Under the pieces are notes generated by a model, which did not search any database, was not told the DNA's origin, and was given only the letters and a program-made list of their open reading frames with translations. The translations under genes and the position numbers were made by a program. 64,000 bases of DNA, taken from assembly GCA_002102555.1 (NCBI GenBank), contig MCFL01000054.1, positions 62,001 through 126,000 of the forward strand, in the 5' to 3' direction. This stretch comes from Catenaria anguillulae PL171. Its lineage: Eukaryota; Blastocladiomycota; Blastocladiomycetes; Blastocladiales; Catenariaceae. Of this stretch, positions 56,314 to 64,000 are shown piece by piece (within the stretch, counting starts at the first letter, position 1; the number at the start of each line of letters is the position of its first letter).

Positions 56314-58753
56314 GAAGGAGACGTCTTGTTTTTTTTTTTTGTCTCGGGTCGGCGGTTGATGCAAGTGTACCTTTGTAAATCCTTGGTTGCACATGTCCGC
56401 GACACAGGCTCGAGAAAACGAGCCACGGTTTGGCCCTCAAGGATGTCACTGGATGGTCCCTATGCACCGAATCCTTTCCACTGAATATCGCCACCAAAGC
56501 GATTCGGGTATTTGTGCGCTTTTGCAACAGACTTCGACAGGAACGCGTCTGGTCACAAGCACCGACATCGCGATGAACTATCGTGCTTCTTCCACTCTGT
56601 GACTTAAGCACTCTCAAAAGATTTTTATTGCAACACTGAAGGTCCTCATATACATAGAAGCTTCGCTCCAGAGAGGAAAGGGTTTATGACATTGACCTGT
56701 TTTTGTGACAGGTGATCAATTTCGAAATGTCTCACATGCCCCAAGTCGCACGATTGGCACGTCAATCCCGTCGGGCCTTCGGGGCCGGCAGGCTCCTGGT
56801 TAGTTGTGAATGAAATGGGATGGCGGCTCGTAATGGCCTTGTGCCGGGGCCTCACATTTCTGTCGCCACGCCGGCCAAGACGGCGATGGTGTAGCCGGCC
56901 AAGTACACCGGTTGTGGGGGCTTTCATTTCGCCCAGCAAGTGGCGGGGCTTTCACGTTTCGGAACAAATCAAATGGTCCTTCCCTCCCACAAAACCCGCA
57001 CGAGGACACTTTTTCTGGCTACTTTTTCCGTTTCGGATTCCATCCGGTGGCAAGCTCCTTGTTCTCGCCTCTTTTATCCGACCAGTTGGGAAACAAGGTG
57101 CACCGCCAGCAAATCCCTACCCACATGTGACTAATTTTCTTCGTTTTAGACGCAACGTGTACCTGTGCATGCATGCCCTGATGTACTCGAGATAACGACA
57201 GATAAGTCGACGGTTGCGGATAAATGGCTGACTTTGTACAATCGGACGGGCGGCCAACGATCATTGCGGAATAACACAAACATGTTGGCTCAAGATGATG
57301 ACGGGAGGAGTACCTGATGGACAGAGTGGAGGGGAAGAAAGCTCATGTTCGAGTTAAAAGTGTTCTGGGGAAACTAGGCTGTCCGTCTTAATTACGAGCT
57401 GATGTGGCCGGACGGATCAATGTTCCCACGATAAGCGAGTCCAATGGCTTTGAGTCCGCAGTGTGTCCGAGATGAGAGCGGTTCACCCCAGTCCCAAACA
57501 AACACGCCGACAAGCGCGATGAATAATCTGCCACTCGTCGCGAAGTTTGGGCTTATGAACTTGAGAGATTGGTCGTGCGCAGTCGAGGAGCGAGCCCAGC
57601 TAGCCTGCGACTCGAAAACACGGGGTACCTACCTATGTAAATGCGACAAGAACATAAAGAATGATTTGCCTGCGGAAGGTATGTCTCCGCTGTACAGTAC
57701 CCACCACGCCGATCGGCTTCTCCTCAGATCTTGCCGTGCGATTGTTTCGAGAGTTGCCCGGAAGCGGGCCATTCACAAGGATAACGGCAGCACTCGCAGG
57801 GTGCTTTGGCAAACCAAACCAAACCAAACCAACCACGCCCATAGAGCGTCGCCACCTGTGCTGCCTCGTGATAAAACGTGAAATCCAGCGAGTTTTGTCT
57901 TTATCTTGCTTTTCCCGGTAAGAACAAGGAACGAGGGGCGGCGGTGGCATTCAAACGCGGGGAGAGTGACCTGGGCGATGGTTCTGTACAACTTTGGCAA
58001 TGGAAACGCCCACTTGTGACACATTCGCGCCGTTTGTTGGCGGTTCCCCTGTTCCCAGGCTCACGTTATGTCTTTTCTGAGCACCATTCAAACAGTTTTC
58101 CCGACGGACCGAACATGGAAAAATCGTGACTCTGGATGCCCACCTCCTTGACTTCTTACATACATATAACCTAGCCTGGCCCCTCACTTTCCGCCCAAAA
58201 TTTGAGCCTGTTTGGCCATCCCGTTAACAATCATTTATTTACTTGCAAGATATAGTATTCATCGTGTACATCGCACCGCTCGCCTTCGCCACGCACAATA
58301 CATGTACGTCCTCCTTATTCTCGTCTTCGCCCACCACTGCTCACGGCTACGCAGCAACTGGCCACTGAGCTGTGACGAGACTCCCCTCTTTTGCGGCCTT
58401 CGACCAGTTCGATCCCTCCAACCCGTCGAGCAACAGCCAGTAATCGGGCGTGGTCACATCGCCCGCGTCCGATCACGGCCGCTCCGCTCTCCGCACCTAC
58501 ATATATACTTGGGCCCCGCTCGCGGCGCAAGCAAGCACAAACAATCTTTGATGGACCAGAGCAAGAGACAAGCCTTGGTGCATCCAAGATTGATCGGACG
58601 GACTGGCTCACCCATCAATGAGCTAAATTCCGTTTGCGCCCGCGCCGCTGTCTGTTTCCTTGTATCGTTTACCCGCATTTAACTCGACCCCTTGATTCGC
58701 ATCCCTTCTCTCGCACACTAGCCCTCCAATCTCATTTTCATTTATCCGGCAGC
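56314..58753. other. Large intergenic region, no gene supported
   Basis: The longest gene-poor stretch (2.4 kb). It contains a T12 run at about 56330, an AAACC repeat at 57812-57832 and pyrimidine-rich stretches before 58754. Frames around 56900-57150 overlap each other in three phases without any family signature. The last part is likely the promoter and leader of the Zn2Cys6 gene. Confidence 0.5.
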
Positions 58754-61700
58754 ATGGCCTCACCACTTCGCCTGTCGCCACATCCCGTCAATCTTCACGT
58801 CCCGCCTCGACCGCCGGTCGCGGTCAACTTCCATCGCAATACGGCTCCGCAAGATCACGTCGAGTTGGACCAACATGACGAGCTCATGGACGAAGACAAC
58901 CATTCCGAGCAGCAAGATGTCCTTGTCGATACTGCCAGCGGCCAAGGGACGCCACAGCAGCCGAACGAACGCATGGCAGCTGTGCCCCCCGCGCCTTCGG
59001 GTCCACAGGGTCTTCCCATCGTCGCGTCAGCAGCGGACACAGAGGCCACTAGTAGCGCGAGCACAAGTCTCCAGCCAACGAGTGCAGCTGCAGCAGGCTC
59101 GGGCGACGGGTTGGCGCCAAGGAAAAGGAAACGTTTGACGCGTGCGTGCGATTCCTGCCGCCGGCGCAAAATCAAGTGCGATGGGTTGTCCGGTTGTGGG
59201 CCGTGCCGGGCGCAAGCCGTCGAGTGCACGTATAATGATGTGATGCGGAAACGAGGTTCGCCATTCATTTCTTGCTCGCTCCATTTGTGCTCCCCACCGC
59301 GACCATCCCTTCTTCGAGCTTCCTTCCGCTGCCATACCTGCCTTTTCCCAACAATGTTCTTTTGTTCCTCTTATTTGTCAACACTTCATCATGCACTGGT
59401 CATTCAAGCCGCGTTTCTGCTCGCAAGAGTGACTGCCGTGTGACCCGCCGTTGTTTTCTCTCCACCCAACGATGCCCCACCTGATTCAGTGTGACGATGT
59501 TCCTGACGCGCTGTGAGATTGCACCGTCCGCTGCTCGAAACACTCATGGCATCTTTCTTGCCAAACCCCACGCTGCCCAATGATTCTCTCCCTGCGCCTT
59601 GTCGCTTTTCTTCTGCTGCCCATGCATCCTTCTTGGCTTTCGGTTGTGATCGGAACCGGATGCGGCGGATCAAAAGCCGCGAACAACGCGCACGGACTGG
59701 TGTCGCTGCGTTTCATGCTGACGCCGATCACGCAAGCACATATGCGCCATTACGGCCAAAGCATTTCTTACCCCTTTTCGTTTCCCTACGCAAACATTTA
59801 TCCGGCCTGAACCGCGTGATGTGTGTTCGTGGGCCATTGTGCTTGAGCGAAGAATCATCTGTTCCTTCCAACATGGCATTCCTTCAGTTGCTTTCTTTGG
59901 CACCGTCGCAATGGGCAGAATTGTCGCGCTAACCAATCGGGCTGTGACTGTGTTCTTGTAGGCCCCCGCAATGGCCGCAAGTCTGGTGGTTCCATGGCCA
60001 ACGAAAGCGGCGGGGACGCAGCTGCCCCGCTCCCCGCCAGCCAGCCACGTCCGTCACGTTGGCCACCCTGGTCCGACTCAGGATCACGCTATTCAGCCCC
60101 TCCCACTCACTCAACACTTCATGCGACCACAAGGACCTTCCCCGGCAGCTTACCCATACCCTAACACCATCAACCTCCCGTTGCACAACCGTACCCGGCT
60201 CCTGGCCACTCAACGTATCAGCAGGGACATCACAACGTGATTCCACACCGGACGGAGCATCAGACACTCCACTCGCCTGCCTACTTGCCGGACGATCCTC
60301 ATCTGCTTGTGCACCGCTACGGCCACCCTGTCCCTATCCCATTCGCTCTCGCAGGAAGCGGCACGTCCCGTGCGCACGGTCGTGACTATGAACGGCAAGA
60401 TGCTCGCCCCACCACGATCCACTCTTCATTCGCAAGGCCATTTGGCGCCTGCTCACCCTCACTTTGGACCCAGCCCAACCACCGGCCGATTCCGACAGGC
60501 GCTCTTGCACACGATGCCCACCATCATCAGCTGTATCACGATTCACCAAAGTACCACGGGCTTCCGACACACCATCCTGAGGCGTATTGCAACGGTGGTG
60601 ATGTGATGCGTACTTCTCCCTCGCGACCATTGCATCCTCCCCAAAGACCAATCCCTTTGGTGGGTCAGAGTACCCGAGTGGACTCGACCGCCAGCCGTCA
60701 TTCGGTACGCTTTCGTAACTTTCTGTGAGTGACAACTTGAAAAATTCCCAAGACTGAACGCGTCAACTTTCTCGCAACTGGCAACAATCCTTAGGCTCAC
60801 CCCAACGGTCCTACCGTCTCGACCATGTCCGTCTTGCCATTCACCATTACGCAACATCCGACTTGTCTGCTCTCGATCCGCCATCGCTCCGCTCCTGGGC
60901 ACTCTCGCGCCCACTCGACTCGGTGCCCAATCTTTGCCTCCCGTGCTTCAGAGACGCTGGGTTTGGCCATCGCATCGTTCATTTGCCGGCCGAGGGCCAG
61001 CATTTCTATGCCGGGCAGACTGTGCTCCACCAACACTCCCTGAAGTGTCTGAATGGATTGCGCTCGCGGCTGGAACCGCATTGACGGACATGACCGCGTG
61101 CCCAGAGACTGTGTTGACGTTGCTCTTGTTGACGCGCGCAGAGTTGTTGGTTGGGAACATTGTGTCGGCATGGCGGTTGGTTGGCGGTGCTTGGACATCA
61201 GTGCAATTGCTGAGGGATTTCGCGGCGGTGAATCAAGGCTTTGGATCAGAGGCTCTGCAACGGGCGAGGAAGCGGTCGGCGTCGGGATCGCTTTGGAGCA
61301 CCAAATCCTGGATTCAGATCCATTGGGCAAGTTCCCAGTGGATGAGCTCGTTTTGGCTGCGGTTTCCATGCACTTGTTGGTTGCCACCATTCTTGGCACT
61401 TCGCCGTCATTGGATTTGCCAACACTTGCCTGTGGCGCTCCGATGTCACCCCATGATCCCATTCGCGCGAGCGAGCGTGACTTGACACTTGCCATTGCCA
61501 GCGCCGTACAATTTGCCAACTCGCCCAACCCACAAGCAACCGTGCGCTCGCTCGTGGCCGACATTGAGCGGTGCATCACAGCTTGCCCCGAGCCGCTCGT
61601 CTTCCCGCCAGCCGCCCCAAACCTTTTGGTCGCATCCACGGCATCCCACGTTCAAGCCCATGCCACGCTCATCATGCTCACACGCCCTGCCATCTTGCGC

Positions 61701-62822
61701 ACGCTCAACCTGCTTCCCAGCTCTTCCAGCCAGCCGGCCGCCCGCTCGCCCCATGGCGACGTTCCCGCGCCGAGGTCGCCGGGTGAATTCGAGATTCTGT
61801 TTGGGGCCATGTCGCGCTCCACGGGCGCACTTGTCCGAGTTGCGCAGTGGATTTCGGTGCAATCTGCGTGCATGACACCAGGCTGCGGCACGCGATCACT
61901 TTTTGACGCCGATGCTCGCCAATGCCATGCATCAAGCCGCGACTGGCGTGGCCATGATTGTTGCCTCGAGCGCGCAAAAGCAGCAGGCTCTTGGCCGGCA
62001 ATCCCACGACTTGCCGCATCACCAATCGGCGGCAAAGTCGCTCTTGGCTGCCCTCGAGGTGGTCTCGGCAGCGTCCTCGGCACACGCCAGCGGTTCGCCG
62101 TCGATTGTGGATCGATACCTTGGCACCGTCATTGAGCTGAGCACGCGCTTGGCCACTATTCCTGCCGGCTCCCCGCTTCCGACCGAGTTCCTGTTCCACT
62201 CAACCAGTCCGATGCTATCCGCGTGACCAATTCGTCCATGGGCCTTCCGATTCCCTCTCCATATCGCACGCCAATTGCAGTCCCGCACACATCCAACATG
62301 CGCCAACCACTTGCGCCTAATAGCGACGCGGCGCGGATGCACATGGACCGCAGTGACTGGCGCATGCATGGACCCGCCCCTGGCCGACTGAGCGAAACTG
62401 CCTTGGCTGCAGGCCACCTCCGCCCCCCGCCTCTTCCCAACTCGAACTCGCCCTCGTATTCTTCGTCGTCTGCTCCTCGACTTTCCCAACCGCTGACCCA
62501 GTCGCCGCCCGAATCACTTCGGCCCATGCTCCCTCCAATCTCGTCATTTCTTCCGAAACCCGATCAGATATCGACAGCTGTCAACCCCAACAACGGCAGT
62601 GCAATCCGTGACACGTCATCATTGTCACGCTCGCCTCCAGCCGCAGCCCCAGTCGGTCATGCCAGCAACGGCGGCGTGAGCCACAACGGTAGGCAAGCAG
62701 AGAGCCCAGGGTTGGCCATGTTGCGAATGGCGGCAGCAGCAGCGACCATGTCGGATTCGGGATTTGATGTTCGTTCCCTGGCCGCGACAGGTGATGGAGC
62801 TGGCGGCGAGAGTAGAGTTTGA
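58754..62822 (+). CDS. Fungal Zn(II)2Cys6 transcription factor with fungal-specific TF domain
   Basis: Exon 1 starts at 58754 (MASPLRLSPHPVN) and holds, after a basic KRKR, the cluster TRACDSCRRRKIKCDG..GCGPCRAQAVECTY with all six cysteines. An intron follows soon after. The middle (60000-60730) is rich in Pro, His and Ser in short frames. Sequence at 60820-61480 resembles the fungal-specific transcription factor domain: DSVPNLCLPCFRDAGFGHRI and TVLTLLLLTRAELLVGNIVS, then AWRLVGGAWTSVQLL. More helical segments run to about 62225, and a Ser/Pro-rich tail ends SRV-stop at 62822. It would act as a nuclear DNA-binding regulator; its targets are unknown. Exon joins after 59250 were not all resolved. 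Confidence 0.75.
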
Positions 62823-63601
62823 ATCCTTTTTTTTTATTTTCCTGTCATAATTGGAGCCGTCATCGACCGCACCTATTTCTCTATTTAAGCTGTGCTTGTG
62901 TCGGCCGGATTTGCAGCACTCGCCCTGACTTCGATTCCCCAATTTTTGATTGTGTCACCAGACCCTGGACTGGGTCAATCACTTTACGGTGTCGATAGTC
63001 GTTCACATGGGACATCAATGTTTTTTTCAAAGCAGTTTACTACAGTTGTCATCCTATCGTACAGCATTCCCCACAACATCCACAACATCCGCGACTGTGA
63101 GAGCTTGATTCATTCTGTGGATTCCCAGCACACTTATCGTCCACCCAAGCACACATGATTCACATTCCCAAACACGCAAGTGCACATATCATATTTACCT
63201 ACATACATACATATTTACAGTCGTCCAAGCATGCCTCAGCACAAGCGCGAACCAGGCTGCGACGGCGAGGTCGAAGGCAGGCGGGCCTGGGTCGCGAGTC
63301 CGCCGATCCGCTTCGACCAACCTAGTGAAGATCGTCCGGTGCATTGTCGATGGCAACGTTCGAAAATATTAATTCACACAGCCGCCACCAAACCTGGGAC
63401 GCGGACGCTATTGCCACTGGAATCACCCACCGCAACATCCTCGTACGTACGGCTTGTGAACTTTCTTGCGTCGTTCTCGCGCCAAGCCCACCCCAGCGCT
63501 ATCGGTGCCACCATTGATCTTGGGACTACTCTTCGTGCAAGGCAAGCCGTTGTCCAACTTCTGACCATGGAGCTGCTTCAATAGGTTACCCTATCGCCAC
63601 C
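62823..63601. other. Intergenic
   Basis: About 780 bp upstream of the SR-protein gene. It contains a TACATACATACATATTTACA-like short repeat near 63200. No gene recognised. Confidence 0.45.
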
Positions 63602-64000
63602 ATGTCGTGCCGCTGCTTTATCGGTAAGATCCCTCGCACTGCTCGCTCCGACGATGTCCGCGACCTATTCCGCGAGTTTCGTGACATTCGTGAAATCACC
63701 CTCAAGGACGGCTACGGCTTCATTGTACGTACCCACTTGCTCGTTGATGAAAACACTGGACTTGATGAGCACATGCTGACCCGCGAGCGCCGGTTGCCCT
63801 TCTATAGGAATTCAGCAGCGAGAACGACGCTCGTGATGCGGTCCGCTACTACGATCGCAAGGAGTTCATGGGTGAACGGTTCGTTCATGTCATGATCCTC
63901 GTGGACGACTGCTTGTCTGGTGCTTCTGGTGCTGATACCAGACATGTGATTCGATACTTAGCATTGCCGTTGAAATGGCCCGGCCCAAGAACCGCCCCAT
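63602..64000 (+). CDS. SR-type RNA-binding splicing factor, 5' part
   Basis: Exons 63602-63724, 63808-63878 and 63962 onward (cut by the window edge) read as one RRM: CRCFIGKIPRTARSDDVRDL with RNP2-like RCFIGKI, then EITLKDGYGFI and EFSSENDARDAVRYYDRKEF (RNP1 region GYGFIEF across the intron), then ERIAVEMARPKNRP. The ending V-E-x-A-R and the G-Y-G-F-I/V-E-F core are typical of SRSF-type proteins. Introns of 83 nt each (GTACGT and GTTCGT donors) fall in phases 0 and 2. SR proteins guide splice-site choice; the RS domain is outside the window. Confidence 0.85.

Noticed and set aside
56900-57200. Overlapping frames suggesting a small gene
   Set aside because: All three forward frames are open because of base composition; no start context, splice signals or family motif.
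57812-57832. AAACC repeat as telomere-like sequence
   Set aside because: Only about four units, not a known telomere repeat, and embedded in ordinary intergenic DNA.

Overview
The window reads as nuclear DNA of a fungus. Two genes carry the fungal Zn(II)2Cys6 DNA-binding cluster, one of them an AcuK/ERT1-type regulator. Most introns are short (about 55-115 nt), begin GT[A/T][T/C]G and end YAG, and often contain a CTAAC-like branch site. The secreted genes share a two-exon plan. A zoosporic (flagellated) fungus, for example a blastocladiomycete or chytrid, fits best: a PIH1-domain gene and a C2orf81/DUF4639-like gene, both of types associated with flagella, sit head to head, a very large PAS/multi-membrane protein resembles the tiny-macrocysts (Tmc) family, and a tyrosine-recombinase retrotransposon is present. 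The assignment to phylum is inference.

Layout, left to right. 0-1 kb: 5' part of a secreted cysteine-rich protein. 2.3-8.1 kb: a DIRS-like retrotransposon with inverted termini and an internal complementary region. 8.2-10.5 kb: UTP5/WDR43 (ribosome biogenesis). 11.9-13 kb: a damaged paralogue of the first secreted gene. 13.3-14.5 kb: a damaged member of an F-box-like family. 14.9-16.9 kb: ALY/YRA1 mRNA-export adaptor with a 982-nt intron. 17.3-17.8 kb: sulfiredoxin. 18.4-21.9 kb: GWT1 and ALG3, two ER-membrane glycolipid genes, divergent. 22-24.7 kb: PIH1 protein and C2orf81-like gene, divergent. 25.2-27.2 kb: ERT1/AcuK regulator. 27.8-28.9 kb: deoxyhypusine hydroxylase. 29.1-30.9 kb: two more F-box-like family pieces. 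31-31.9 kb: TAF9. 32.2-33.2 kb: APH-type small-molecule kinase. 33.3-36.4 kb: hAT transposon remnant and unresolved fragments. 37.2-38.9 kb: mitochondrial EF-Tu. 39.3-40.4 kb: PXR1/PINX1. 40.4-41.4 kb: homocysteine methyltransferase. 41.8-43.4 kb: endopolyphosphatase. 43.9-49.3 kb: the giant PAS/membrane protein. 49.5-50.8 kb: peroxisomal enoyl-CoA isomerase. 51-52.3 kb: unknown acidic coiled-coil protein. 52.5-53.6 kb: secreted Gly-Asp-Gln repeat protein. 54.9-56.3 kb: PROPPIN (Atg18 family). 58.8-62.8 kb: Zn2Cys6 factor. 63.6 kb to the end: SR-type RNA-binding protein.

Most genes are ordinary eukaryotic housekeeping genes, tightly packed and often in divergent pairs sharing 200-700 bp. The accessory layer consists of the DIRS element, the hAT remnant, the F-box-like family and the secreted paralogues.

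A caution runs through the annotation. Several essential genes (mitochondrial EF-Tu, GWT1, ERT1, sulfiredoxin, ALY) need single-base frame corrections outside introns, often in G or C runs. This looks more like sequence error than real decay, so every 'broken' host gene here should be read with that in mind. All exon coordinates were worked out by eye from splice signals and reading frame; no search was run.
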